Shown: piece by piece, positions 22,111 through 32,688 of the stretch
How positions within the stretch are numbered: position 1 is the stretch's first letter
Layout of the letters: each line of letters begins with the position of its first letter
Source: Actinernus sp. WN-2022
Lineage: Eukaryota; Cnidaria; Anthozoa; Actiniaria; Actinernidae
DNA length: 64,000 bases
Direction of reading: 5' to 3'
Assembly (NCBI GenBank): GCA_030867875.1
Contig: JAOWCC010000553.1
Location: 397,001-461,000, forward strand
The notes under the pieces: model-generated
The model's database searches: none
What the model saw: the letters and a program-made list of their open reading frames with translations, nothing else
What the model was told of the DNA's origin: nothing
Program-made: the position numbers and the translations under genes

Positions 22111-23721
22111 ATGTCTGAGCAAGAAGATTATCCTAATTTTCGACTTGATTTTGTTGGAGACGAGAGTGTAGAAGAGCCGCCAGAGAAGAAAGCAAACAAG
22201 CGTTTTGCTGATTTAAACGAAAATCAGCTTGAACAGCTACTGGACGGGGCACAAGCCCGGTCTACAAAGTACTCAACAAACCACGCTGTTTCAGTTTACA
22301 AAGGTACATTAGATAATAAAAATACATACTATTCAGTATTGCTTTTAAACATAACTTAAAGGAATTTTTAGCCGAATAAATTTGTAGCAGATTTAATGTT
22401 TTTGACCGATAATGTTGCTCCTAAACTGCAACTAAAGTAAACAAAACTCAAAAGCATGGACGGAGCGCGAGCAAAAAAAACACATCTTAAGTTATATCCA
22501 GGAAAAACAATTTCTACAACATTAAACAATGTATACGGAAACGTTTTTAATTCAGAGTGGGCTGCCCAGAACGGTCACCAAGAGGAACTACATGGGATGA
22601 GTGTCCAAGAACTAGACGAGAAGTTGCGGCTGTTTTATGCGGAAGTAAGGAACAAGCAAGGCGAAGATTATTCAAAAAACACACTGCTCGGGCTGAGAAG
22701 TGGAATAGAAAGATTTATAAATGGGCCTCCACATAACAAAGGCATACAAATCTCTTCAAACCCACTGTTCAAAAAGTCCAACATGATGTTAGACGCTAAA
22801 TTGAAAAACCTCAAACAGCAAGGGAAACAAAGCGTACAGCACAAACCTGCGATTGCGGGTGAAGATCTGAGAAAGCTCAAGATCAGCGACGCTATCAGCC
22901 CATCCACTCCATCGGGATTACTGATGAACGTCTGGTTTCATACTACATTGTTTTGGTGCCGACGTGGTCGTGAAGGCCAGAGAAGTCTCACCAAGTCAAG
23001 TTTTCAGTTCCACACTGACGAAAATGGTAAAGCCTACGCGACGATGGGCCATGATGAAGCCACCAAGAATCACCCGGGCGGATTTAACGACACCGAAAGC
23101 TTTGAAAAGTTTGGTCGCATGTATCAAAGCGATGACACCAATGATGGTTATGGCGCCCTATGTCTCTACATATCCAAGCTTAATCCCAAAAGCCAGGCAT
23201 TTTTTCAGTTCCCGAAGAGAAATTGGTCAGGTCCGAATGAAGACGTTTGGTATGAAAACCGCTGCCTAGGCGTAAACAAGCTGGGAAACATGATGAAGGA
23301 ATTGAGTAAATCCGCCAAGCTCTCAAAGATCTACACTAATCATTCTGTCAGGGCAACTGCTATCACATTGTGGTCTAATGCAGGGCTCTCCAACCGCCAT
23401 ATCATGGCCATTTCAGGTCACCGAAATGAGCAGTCACTGCACAGCTACAACTCACGGCCATCGTCAAACCAGCTTCGACAGTGCAGCAATGTTATCTCAC
23501 AGGCGCTAAATCCAACTCCAGCGAATCAGCTACAGCTTCAAGCAGCCGGATATATCCAAGGAGAAAACCAGCAAATCCAGGCCAGTGCTTCTGAAACCAG
23601 TAATGTGGCTCATAATAATGTCTTCACAAGTCAAGAAAGGTTCAACTTCGCCACCATATTCTCAAGCTGCTCCATTGGTTCTGTCCACGTTTCATTCAGC
23701 AAGGACGACGATCATTCTTAA
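22111..23721 (+). CDS. DUF3504 / Crypton-type tyrosine recombinase, two exons, intact
   Basis: Exon 1 (22111-22303) begins MSEQEDYPNFRLDFVGDE and ends after YSTNHAVSVYK at a GTACAT donor. The intron runs 22304-22555 and ends TTTTTAATTCAG. Exon 2 (22556-23721) continues in phase with EWAAQNGHQEELHGMS, for about 452 residues in total. The N-terminal half has the helical SAM-like domain of tyrosine recombinases (ELDEKLRLFYAEVRNKQGE, TLLGLRSGIERFI). The C-terminal half carries the catalytic fold: FWCRRGREGQRSL (first Arg), TNHSVRATAITLW (HxxR) and ISGHRNEQSLHSYN (His and the candidate Tyr nucleophile). R-H-R-H-Y are thus all present. DUF3504 proteins derive from Crypton transposons; relatives such as KIAA1958 and QRICH1 are domesticated. 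No flanking LTR or TIR is needed for a Crypton. It could be a live element or a domesticated nuclear protein. Confidence 0.8.
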
Positions 23722-24048
23722 ATGTACACTTTTCTGAATCCCAATCAGCCTTTTACTTAATTTTTGGATTGAGACATTCCTTCAGCATAACTGTGTTCTT
23801 ACTGTTGTCTCACGGTTTCTTTTGAAACATGACTTTGTGAAAAAAGACACGTGAAGTAATTCGTTCGCGATCGGCGAAATCTCTTCCTTCAGCACAGAAT
23901 TTTTTTGAGCGATGCAAGAAGCCATCTGATTGGCTCTAACGGCAAAAGTGTAACGTAAGGAGAATTGAGATGGTCATTCAGTATAAAATCTTCTTTCCCG
24001 GCTTCTTTCTCTTCGTATATTTTCTGTTTCATTTAAAGTATTATTTTA
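23722..24048. other. 3' flank of the DUF3504 gene
   Basis: No coding signal. AT-rich, with no clear AATAAA close to the stop codon. Confidence 0.35.
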
Positions 24049-24243
24049 TAAAAGAAATAAAACAGATCTTCCGTGTTTGCACAGGCTAATGCAAACCTCG
24101 GTCTGTTTGGGAGAATTCTCGAGCAGGTACAAACACTCGACCTGCGGTCTCGTGTTTGTACTATCTGCTCTCGAATTCTCCCAACCATACCTCGGTTTGC
24201 ATTAGCCTTTGCAAACACGGAAGATCTGTTTTATTTCTTAATT
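24049..24243. mobile_element. About 190-bp near-perfect hairpin MITE
   Basis: The arms are about 90 bp each. AAGAAATAAAACAGATCTTC on the left is mirrored by GAAGATCTGTTTTATTTCTT on the right, and TGCAAACCTCGG, GGGAGAATTCTCGAG and ACAAACAC also recur in inverted order. The centre is near 24147. Matching open frames on both strands here simply reflect the palindrome. Confidence 0.9.
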
Positions 24244-24598
24244 GAAACGCCTGATGAAACACTACAATTCGTGTTTGAAATAGTCCTTGAAAGTCATGAG
24301 CCAAAGGCAAGTTTTTATCAGTTCGACCAACATCCGAGTGTAAAACAACAACTACAACCGCATTTATCAGCTTGCTTATAAACACGGCTTTCAACCAATC
24401 AGTGTGTGTTTTCTATCGATGTTATTTGATACATTTACGAAAAATTGAAAGCTTTCTTTATCCTGTACAATTGTTCTTAATGTTTTTAAGTTTGTGTTGC
24501 CTTATAATTATGTAAACTAGAAGACGATGCAATATTATCAGTAAATTGTTTAACAAAAAAAAATTGAAAATCTATAAACCTCTGTTCTTTTCCTTCAG

Positions 24599-24740
24599 AA
24601 TCGGCATATTGGATATTCACTAAGTAACGAATTATTTGGCCACGTTTTTGTTTACCAGACAGGAGCTACGGGCAAAAATGTACTTCTCTTATTTCGACAC
24701 TCGTTCAGAACCAAACCTAAGGTTGGAGAGGATGGTTGAA
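24599..24740 (+). CDS. Exon-like segment after a good acceptor
   Basis: TTCTTTTCCTTCAG is followed by a frame reading NRHIGYSLSNELFGHVFVYQ then TGATGKNVLLLFRHSF, which looks protein-like. The 3' boundary is unclear. It may belong with the exon-like pieces at 21117 and 25127. No family recognised. Confidence 0.3.
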
Positions 24741-25126
24741 AATTCAAGTTCATTGCAAAGTTTTGTGTTAAGCACAGAATATCTATCTCCAAGTTGCTGT
24801 GACTTCATTTTTGGGAGATCGAGACATGTTGCTAATGAGTCCAATCATGTGATCAGCCACACCTTCTTCTTGTCCATAATTAGGATATTTGCTTTCCAAC
24901 CATAGGTAACCTGTAAAAATTCTCCTGTCCAAAATATAAGGTCATTTCACATGCAATTGACATTAATCAACTACAATGGATGCTAACATCCTGTAAAATA
25001 AGTGTGCAAACATAATAGGTCACATGGCATGGGTACATGTAGGTTGGTGTTAAGATATTATTAATGAGTTTGATAAACATATATTATATACCGTCCATGT
25101 TACATCCATAACATTTTCTCTTATAG

Positions 25127-25253
25127 TGGATCAGATCTTGACACACTGGTATGCATCCCATATGCTGTAAATGAAATGATTGATCTTCTCCGTCAAGCTT
25201 TGGAATACTTCCAACAGTTACGTTTTCATGATTGTTATTTGCAAATTATCTAA
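25127..25253 (+). CDS. Exon-like segment ending in a stop
   Basis: The acceptor TTTTCTCTTATAG precedes a reading GSDLDTLVCIPYAVNEMIDL then LRQALEYFQQLRFHD, ending at TAA 25251-25253. It looks like part of a helical domain. Connection to neighbouring exon-like pieces is unproven. Confidence 0.3.
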
Positions 25254-26732
25254 CAGGCTTCCTGCTCAAAAGGAGGTACATGTGTACACAGTACAGTACA
25301 TCCTGCACCACAGTCATCAACATATTGGGTAAGATATTCTCAATCCTACGTTGGTACAAAAGTATATTTTTAAGATTATAAATTAATGGCAATATGTAGT
25401 AATCCCCAAAAAGGTTGTCTAGGCCATACATTTGTATGTCTATTGTTTACCTGTCTAGACAGTAATATGTCACGGATGACTGTGGATGCATCTCTTTTCA
25501 AATGACTATTTAACTCAGTTGTATATGTATTAATTTTCAATCACAATTTTATTGTAGTGTTGCACAAATGTATCTTTCCTAGGAATAAGAATGTGGATGC
25601 AATAGTTCGAGACACTCGATATAGATGATATATGTTCTGTTGTGAAGCATGTTTGGTGACGATTTCCTGTGTTACAAGTACCATGTAAAAAAAAAGAGGA
25701 AGGCACGTTCCACAGACTCTGAGTGCAGTCCAAACAGGTGTTCATCTCAGCTATCAAATGTGCAAGCTCCATCTAGCAAGATCCAGTCCCTCCGATGAAA
25801 AAGGCGAATCTCAGCCGAATACATTACGCAACAGCCTTTCTTCACAGCAATCAAATGTATTGCCATCTGCACTGCAACTTCAAGTGAAAGAGCAAGTGTG
25901 AAAGCTGTTAAACCTCCTTTTAACCTTTTGTATTACCATTCATTTCTATACTCTGCAAATGCACAAAAAACGTAAAACACATAATATATATATATAACAC
26001 GCAAAGACTCCGTGGAGTGTGACAGTGCCGGATGCCTGGTGGACAGCAGCAAACGGTTTCTTTATTTAATTTCGTTAAATACAGATCATTAAATTATATT
26101 TAAAAGTTATATTACAAAATCATAACAATATTTAACATGACATGAAGGAATGCAGTAAACATTCCAAAAATCATAGCCCTCCCAGCGAGATACGGCCGAT
26201 TTCCGCTATCATCACATGATCGATGACTTCACATCGTTTGATCAACAAGGGTTGTTTGTTGTCTGCTCGTGTTGGTTTGCCCTATTAGAAAAAAAAAACT
26301 AGTAAACATTCTTACTTTTGAGCTTTATTTCCTTTAGCAAGAAATTTAGCAAAAACTTTGTCCAAAATTCTTTAGTCCATTCCTACTTTTATCGCGGGAT
26401 CGTTTCTGGTACTGACTGGGGATCATTTCGGGTCGGGGATCATTTCAGGTGCGGCTTCTTGAACAGTTTCGGGGATGATTTCGAGTAATTTTTAAAGTCA
26501 TCCTTATACTATCGAGACTCTTAGAATGTATAAAGTGTGAATGACAACTTTCATAATGTTTATGTGAATCGCATAATTTGGAGGGGTTTCGCCCTTGTTA
26601 CGTTAAGAATATATCTCTTTTCTTAACTTGTATTAGTCTATTGAATTTGTTGTTATTTTAACATGTACCTGCTGAAGGAAAATTCGACATCTTGACTCTC
26701 CATCTACTTTTTTCCGGTCAAATGAGATTTTA
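25254..26732. other. Mostly non-coding, one possible frayed exon
   Basis: Around 25688-25900 two overlapping frames look protein-like (KKKRKARSTDSECSPNRCS and SPSDEKGESQPNTLRNSL), but they need a frameshift to join and have no clear splice sites. The rest, including a TA repeat near 25985, shows nothing supportable. Confidence 0.3.
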
Positions 26733-27337
26733 CAGTGATGGTAGCCTGAGCTCTGACATGATTGATATGGTTGCCAAACATTCACCTGGATTTCCAAAGT
26801 CTTCAGATGGTCTGACAGGGAATATGGGACCTCGGCACCACCTAAACCAGTTGCCCCACTCCTGGATTCCTTGTCGAAAGAATCCCCCATCTGTGCAATC
26901 CTCCCTCCACAATGAAGAAGCAAGGTCCCTTTTGGAGAGGTTTAAGAATGGTACCATTATGGAAGATGCTGGTAGTCTGCATTCACTTCAGTTGGAGTTA
27001 CCACTTTTGTTTAACATGGTTAGTTTTGAAAGATTTTGCAGTGATGGTAGCCTGAGCTCTGACATTATTGAAATGGTTGCCAAACATTCACCTGGATTTC
27101 CAAATTCTTGACATGGTCTGACAGGGAATATGGGACCTCGACACCACCTAAACTAGTCGCCCCCTCCTGGATTCCTTGTCGAAAGAATCACCCGTCTGTG
27201 CAATCCTCCATCCAAAATATAGAAGCAAGGTCCCTTCTGGAGATGTTTAAGACTGGAACCATTAAGGAAGATGCTGGTAGTCTGCATTCACTTCAGTTGG
27301 TGTTACCACTTTTGTTTAACGTGGTTAGTTTTTTTAA
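26733..27337 (+). repeat. 306-bp tandem duplication, in-frame period
   Basis: Copy 1 (26733-27038) and copy 2 (27039-27337) start with the same CAGTGATGGTAGCCTGAGC and remain highly similar throughout. The period of 306 bp equals 102 codons. Copy 1 is open on the plus strand (SDGSLSSDMIDMVAKHSPGF, WIPCRKNPPSVQSSL, ARSLLERFKNGTIMEDAGSL). Copy 2 has acquired stops. Either a coding exon was duplicated and one copy decayed, or an open repeat unit was duplicated by chance. No domain recognised. Confidence 0.85.
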
Positions 27338-27378
27338 AGTTCAGTCATAAGTGTCTTCCAAGTGATTGAGAGGCACTG

Positions 27379-27573
27379 GTGGATACAATGCTTCAGAAAG
27401 CACAAGCGCCATGTCTGTACAAACCTGCAGGCTGCAGCAGAATAGAGGAGAGTGAAGTGGATGATTTTGTCAATAAGTTATGTTACTTTCCTTCTCTATC
27501 AAAGAAAAGGGAAAGGGGTATCTATTGGATTGATGAAGCTATTGAGAAAAAAGGTTATACCAAGCTTTATTGA
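27379..27573 (+). CDS. Hypothetical ORF after the duplication
   Basis: 64 codons read MDTMLQKAQAPCLYKPAG, then EESEVDDFVNKLCYFPSL and GIYWIDEAIEKKGYTKLY. The charged, even composition looks coding, and it lies just 3' of the duplicated unit on the same strand, so it may be the end of the same gene. Unrecognised. Confidence 0.3.
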   Translation: MDTMLQKAQAPCLYKPAGCSRIEESEVDDFVNKLCYFPSLSKKRERGIYWIDEAIEKKGYTKLY

Positions 27574-28772
27574 AAACATTCATCCCTGTTGCCCGGCATA
27601 GTTACAATGCATTGCAAGCACGGTAATTGGAGTATTATTTAATTCTTATACTGAACTCTAATATATAGGTGCATCGCAATGACCTAAAGTCCTCGCATTC
27701 AACGAAAACGACTTTCTCAAAGTCCTTATTAGCCCCCCGCACGAACTCGCCTCTCCCTTCGATTCTCGCGCTCGATTTTTGACCCAGTAATCGCTTACCC
27801 AGTGACTCAGCAAGTTCGACTTGGAGCAAGTCTACGAAAAATATAGACGTGGGTAATAGGCCTAAAGCCAATTACAGAATTATTCAACTAGCATGGCCAG
27901 ATGGCCGCGCATACAAGGAGCTGCTCTCATCATTTCACAGCTAAATCACAATTGAATTTTTTATAAATTCACTAGTGTTAAGGCCCCAAAAAATCCGAGT
28001 ATTATTTTTTACATTGGAACCACGATATAACGAAGTGCCAAGGGACCGAGCAAGTTACTTCGTTACTGATCGAGGGTTGTTATAAACGAAACCCAACGAA
28101 AAAAAAAAAATCTTCGTTTTGTCGGGTTTGCTATATATGTTAAAAATAGGTCCGCGATTGCGTACTAACTACAATAACAACAGCCTCGGGCTCGGATTTT
28201 GAAACGGACGAGCTCGGGTTTACAAATCCCAAAGTCTCGGGCTCGGATATTCAAATCGCAGATCTCGGCGTCTCGCAAAGTTTCGGATTCACCATTCGCT
28301 ACCCCTTTCATACTACTTCAGAACCCTGTTTTCCGGGAATACTGAAACAACATGCCGTCAGTGGCTTCAGCAATGATGTCAAACTGGGCGTAGCTTGCGA
28401 AATCAGCCACCTTTACCGATTTGGGAGGCAAACCTGATTGAGGCCCAGGATTTCCAAGGATGCCGTTACCCTAGTTGAAGCAAAGAGAGAACGTCAAATC
28501 CTATATAATTTTTAAGAAATCAATTTTCGCAAAATTGAAAACTAATTTTCTATACTGGTGCAACTTTTTTGTCTTCTGATCATATCTGCTGTTGAAATTT
28601 TACGCAGCGATGGAACTGATGAGACTGAATGCTCTTTTGTCTGGATAGATACCTCAGTAATTAGATGCGGGGACTATTCGGAACAATAACTGACTGTCAT
28701 GCAGCAGGTAACTCCTTGGTGGCAGGAAGTTATTACTCTTGTTTATTGTCTCTTGTTTATTGTCTTTGGCAG
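27574..28772. other. Non-coding stretch with repeat relics
   Basis: Around 28010-28140 are words of the type CGATATAACGAAG / CTTCGTTAC, a dispersed repeat relic followed by a 12-base A run. A CTCGGGCTCGG motif repeats near 28190-28250. No gene supported. Confidence 0.35.
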
Positions 28773-29031
28773 TCTTCTCTCAGACCACGTCCACAGATGA
28801 AGATCAGCAGGAAACAACAGCCAGAGCTACAGATAAAAAACTAACCGATAATAATGGCACAATCGGCTATTTTGTCAAAAAAGGCACCGAGTTTGTCCAC
28901 ATGACAAACTTCTCGGTACTTTGCACGGGGTATGCCGTGGAAAGCATTTCATGCGGGAGCTCGGAGGGCTTCATATTTAGAGTTCTACCGAAGGTGTCGA
29001 TATCAAATGAGGACATCGAGCCAGAAATAAG
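28773..29031 (+). CDS. Probable internal exon, unrecognised protein
   Basis: A pyrimidine-rich acceptor (TTTATTGTCTTTGGCAG) and a donor (AATAAG|GTGGGT) bound an open stretch of about 86 codons. The reading is FSQTTSTDEDQQETTARATD, then GTIGYFVKKGTEFVHMTNF and SSEGFIFRVLPKVSISNED. Both splice signals and the frame agree. I do not recognise the family. Upstream and downstream exons were not identified. Confidence 0.45.
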
Positions 29032-29680
29032 GTGGGTACATATGTATACTCTTTCAAAATGTACCCGGATCCGTTGCACTGGCATATACCCATGCATTCT
29101 ATCGCTTCACAGTCGCGCTTTCAGTGTCTGCCTGCTTATGTTGAAGAAATAGAAAATGTGTTAGCGTCATTGCTTCTCTGCACTTCTCGAGTGTTCTTAA
29201 AAATTACCAAGTATTTATATAACTTAACATATCACGCTGACAAGTTTTCTATTTCTTTTATAAAATTGGTAAGTTGAGCAAAATACATGTAACACTTTTT
29301 AACAGCGTGACGAGACATGACTCGAGTCACACTTATTACAAACAGCACAAACCGACAACTCTCATCGCCCAGAAAGACACAACCTACTACAGATAAGTTT
29401 AAAAATTGTATTTCACTATATCGTTGTCGAGGGAACTGTAGATCAATTATAAATCGTTATAACCCCGTAAAATCTAGCCAATCGAAACTCGATTTATTTG
29501 CGTCCTGTTTGCATAGGAACGTTTTACTCGGGCCAGAGTAGGCTGGGCCCGAGTCAAGTTTCGCAAGTGTTTATTATTTTTATTATTATTTTCTGTGTCG
29601 ACTTCCGGGCCCGTCAACCAATAAAAATCGATTCCCCACGGGATAAACACGCGGGACAGGTTTCTCTCTGAAAAATCCAA
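29032..29680. other. Intron-like / non-coding stretch
   Basis: No clear exon. At 29527-29555 ACTCGGGCC and GGGCCCGAGT form a small inverted repeat. The same CTCGGGCC word recurs near 31310, 33790 and 34443, so a dispersed repeat is likely. ATT-rich at 29570-29595. Confidence 0.35.
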
Positions 29681-29681
29681 G

Positions 29682-29911
29682 ATGGCGGCTACAAAAGACT
29701 TATGCCTTGTTATGGCAAATCACCTAGTTATTGGGCCATTTTTGCTGAAACCAAAGGCTTCTTGGACTGAAATACCAAGATGTTCAGTTTTTCTAGGGCA
29801 GACAGGAGTTTTATGGGCCGTTTGCATGGAAAATTCTCACGTTTTTATATACGAAAGGAGTCTGAGAATGAGATTGCGTCCGCGTCCAAATTTATGTATC
29901 TGACGTGTTTG
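29682..29911 (+). CDS. Possible first exon with strong donor
   Basis: An AAGATGGCGGC start context at 29682 opens a 73-codon frame, and a perfect donor (TTTG|GTAAGTAA) closes the segment at 29911. A second frame starting at 29780 (MFSFSRADRSFMGRLHGKF, then ESENEIASASKFMYL) runs open through the donor and has the more natural composition. The true start is therefore uncertain: the upstream ATG may open a short upstream frame, or a frameshift may exist. Protein family not recognised. Confidence 0.35.
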
Positions 29912-30316
29912 GTAAGTAAACACAAATGTTTAATACCAGGTTGCACTGTTGATATTTATTATTTCCTCTTAAAGTTTAAATGGCTTCTAATAGACTAGAA
30001 AATGGGCTCCAGAAATTGTCCCAATTTATCTTTTTTTTCCGGTAAAATAGGAATACGGATCCGGAAGATCTACAACTGCAATTAATTATTTGGTGTGAAG
30101 ACAGATGACTCCAATAATCCAAAAAACGAGTGGAAATCGCATGTCTATTTCTGAAATGGCTCATGCAGTCTATACCTTATTTGAGAACTAATAATTTATT
30201 CTAAATTTCAAAGTTACATCATCTATATGTATTTATAATTTCATTACAATTGGATTAATTTTATCTGAACTAAGTTTGGGCCTATAACAGAAAGATGGTA
30301 GCCTCCAGTTTGCTTA

Positions 30317-30560
30317 AACTGCATTCCAGTAAGCTCAGTGGTTAAGTGTCAGTCTGTTGTGCAGGAGGTAGTGGGTTCAAATCCTGGTGGGACCTTCAAA
30401 TAAGTGGGAGAACTGGTACTGCCTTTGCTCTGACATCTGCAAATGGTTAGACCTTCATGTCTTCTTGGATCAGAATATTAAATTGTAGGCCGACACTGAG
30501 AATGCAACCAAATCTCTGGTAGTGACCACCCTCAAGTGTAGTGGATATAGTTGTATACAT
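30317..30560 (+). mobile_element. tRNA-headed SINE
   Basis: The head contains an A box (AAGCTCAGTGGTTAAG) and a B box (GGGTTCAAATCCTGG), spaced as in a tRNA promoter. The body contains ATCTGCAAATGGTTAGACC. Paired acceptor-stem ends are missing, so it is not a working tRNA gene. From memory it resembles a SINE common in anthozoan transcripts; not checked. The 3' boundary is approximate. Confidence 0.65.
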
Positions 30561-31124
30561 AGAGTAAATGAGTTAGTCCCCAGTTAGCAATACCATGATG
30601 CTAAATACATTGACATCCTCCTCTGTTAGTAGTAGTACTAGTTCCCTTGTTGCCACTATGTACATTTTATATATTAATATACAGGCTAAATCTAGTAGAT
30701 TACATACATAATCATGACTGCTGCCTTAAATTCTTTTGTTGTTGTAGTATATGGATGGTTAAATAATGCATGTATTAGCAGCTTCCCCCAGGGGTGGATC
30801 CATGGGAACCTGTCAGAATTAATTGTTTGTTGCCCATCGGTGAGGGGGAAAAGCTCACTTTGGTTCATAGATCAGGAATTTTTACTAATTGCTGTGCCCC
30901 ATACCAGGGGATATGATACAACGAGTTTGATTGGGTATTTGTGCAAATTCCCATGGTACCTGGGGGTTGACCCCTGGTGTAGTAGCTGCCAGTAAATATG
31001 CAAAGCTACTGATACAGTGCAAAACTGAATGCTACATGTACATCACTGGAAGGAAGTTCAAAGGAACATTGCATGTGTTATTTTAAAGACTTGTTGTTGA
31101 GGTTTTACTTGGCCTCTTGTATAG
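30561..31124. other. Non-coding stretch with GGGG/CCCC inverted repeat
   Basis: Segments at about 30785-30810 (CCCCCAGGGGTGG, CCATGGGAACC) and 30945-30980 (TTCCCATGG, CTGGGGGTTGACCCCTGG) are partly complementary. That may be a decayed MITE. No gene supported. Confidence 0.35.
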
Positions 31125-31220
31125 GCGAATCCTCGTTTACGTTTTTTCCTTATTAGCATACATCAAACTTCAAGCGACGTACATATAAACAAACAGAGTC
31201 CATAAATCGAAAGAGATTGA
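31125..31220. repeat. Left arm of a 2.8-kb-spaced inverted repeat
   Basis: This about 95-bp arm (including CTTATTAGCATACATCAAAC and AACAAACAGAGT) is the imperfect reverse complement of 33905-33999 (GTTTGTTTGTAGCTTGAAG, TTATGCTAATGAGG). Between the arms lie unrelated MITEs rather than a transposase. These could be two inverted copies of one repeat or the ends of a composite element. Confidence 0.7.
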
Positions 31221-31666
31221 CACACTTGATAATCACCGAAAAGTTTAGAATGATAAAATAGATTTATTTTGAGGAAAATTATTTAAAACAAGAGGCCCTG
31301 ATTGGCCTTAACTCGGGCCACCTATAAATAGGTTAATACATGGAGTTCTAGCATATTTTTGTGTCATACATGGTTTGTACTAGGGGACCGGATAATTTAT
31401 TCACTTCTGATGCTTGTGATAATTTATATATAATGGAATGGACCTTTTGCAGGAATGCAATAATGTGGCTGTACTAGATGGCAAGCAAATATTTAAAGGC
31501 ACTTGTACGAGATTGGTAGTGTTATTAGCAAAACCTGTTTGTAAATGCTATTTTCCACCTTCTTACAATTCTCAACCTCCAAAGGTGGTCACGGTCACTT
31601 ACAGGAGCTTCTAATTACAACGTTTTACTGATAATTAAAACCAGGTTGCATAAGGGTGGTTGCTGA
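31221..31666. other. Non-coding stretch, one weak exon candidate
   Basis: At 31287-31320 AACAAGAGGCC followed by ACTCGGGCC is mirrored at 34437-34470. After TTTTGCAG at 31452 a frame reads ECNNVAVLDGKQIFKGTC; this is too weak to call a gene. Confidence 0.3.
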
Positions 31667-31901
31667 AGGGACTGGTCAGAAATTAGCAGGGGAAGGGGTT
31701 GTGAAAGGGGGAGGATCATATTGTTTTGAATCCCCAAAACTGGATGGTCATAAATATTGGGCAACTGAAAAAGGATTGGTTATACGGGAGAGGGTCAAAA
31801 TATTTCATACTAATTGTCCAGGGAGGGTTATACATTTTTAGACTTTTTTATCTCCACCCCACCCCCTTTGCACCTCCCCTGCTAATTTTTGACCAGTCCC
31901 T
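31667..31901. mobile_element. 235-bp MITE, AGGGACTGGTC termini
   Basis: AGGGACTGGTCAGAAATTAG at the left is mirrored by CTAATTTTTGACCAGTCCCT at the right, and the adjacent purine-rich tract also mirrors for about 40 bp in all. No coding capacity. Target duplication not clear. Confidence 0.85.
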
Positions 31902-32004
31902 AATGTTTAATAAAATATTGTGTGCATTCATTTCATGCATGTAGACCACTTGGAAAATAAAATTAACTTTATTTAAAGAGGGTAACACCAACTAGTACAC
32001 ACAT

Positions 32005-32088
32005 AGAAATGCGTAGCCTCCACCACAGTCGTTTTTAGGGGCTAGGTATGAGCCTCTAAAATCGACTGCGGGGGAGGCTAAGAAATGC
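32005..32088. mobile_element. 68-bp hairpin MITE with 8-bp target duplication
   Basis: The element 32013-32080 starts GTAGCCTCC and ends GGAGGCTA. The arms pair for about 30 bp (CACAGTCG facing CGACTG; GGGGCT facing AGCC). The identical AGAAATGC flanks it at 32005-32012 and 32081-32088, an 8-bp duplication as made by hAT-superfamily transposases. Confidence 0.85.
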
Positions 32089-32412
32089 ATGGCCCTCCTT
32101 GTGATTAAAAATTCGAAACAAATGTAGAACATGATTTAGATTAATATCAATTCAAATATGTCACTAATTAAGCTAAATATTGTCTGTTCATGACTGTAAT
32201 AATAATATCAGTATACAAGTGAATGCATATAAATTATATATCAAATTATATATCACAATTCGTAAAAACATAAATACTTCTTTGTCTTCTTTCTTCAGTA
32301 TTTCAAGTTGACTTTTCGACATATTTTTCAGGGCAACAGTGTTCGCTTGGTAAATAAATCTCCACACCCAATTCTATTTATGATTGTTCTAATCAGTTCC
32401 AGTATCTGTGTA
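32089..32412. other. AT-rich non-coding stretch
   Basis: Nothing recognisable. Confidence 0.35.
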
Positions 32413-32688
32413 TAGCTCTACCAATTCCAAACCTGCCCATCCCCCAAGGGTGGGGGGCATAAGTGGGGCATTTGACTGAGTTTTTGTCCCAGGGGTGAGA
32501 CATTTTGGAGCTAACAAAAGTTGGCAGGGTGAGAAATTCATTTGTAGAAAGAGTCAAAATAGCGAATTTGATAAGAGATTTGCACCCGTACCAAAGCCCC
32601 ACCGTGGAGCACTTGACCCCACTTGATGCCCTACAAATATCCAGGGGGAGGGGGGGGGGAAGGGGCAGGTTTGGAATTGATAGAGCCA
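32413..32688. mobile_element. About 276-bp MITE with G/C-tract arms
   Basis: TAGCTCTACCAATTCCAAAC and CCTGCCC at the left are mirrored by GGGCAGGTTTGGAATTGATA and GAGCCA at the right. Inside are GGTGGGGGG and CCCCACTTGATGCCC tracts, and a long G run lies near 32650. Open frames on both strands across it reflect the inverted repeat. Confidence 0.8.

Noticed and set aside
24033..24394. Frames on both strands with similar translations (NANRGMVGRI / NANLGLFGRI)
   Set aside because: The resemblance results from the palindromic MITE, not from real proteins.
22004..24410. TIRs of a 2.4-kb element around the DUF3504 gene
   Set aside because: GATTGG...AGCCGTGTTT is mirrored near 24375-24410, but only for about 20 bp. 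Similar GATTGG words occur elsewhere in the window, so chance or shared promoter words are likelier.
25688..25900. A terminal exon with NLS-like KKKRKARS
   Set aside because: Two protein-like frames need a frameshift to join, and no acceptor is convincing.
30317..30390. A functional tRNA gene
   Set aside because: A and B boxes are present, but acceptor and anticodon stems do not pair; a SINE head explains it better.
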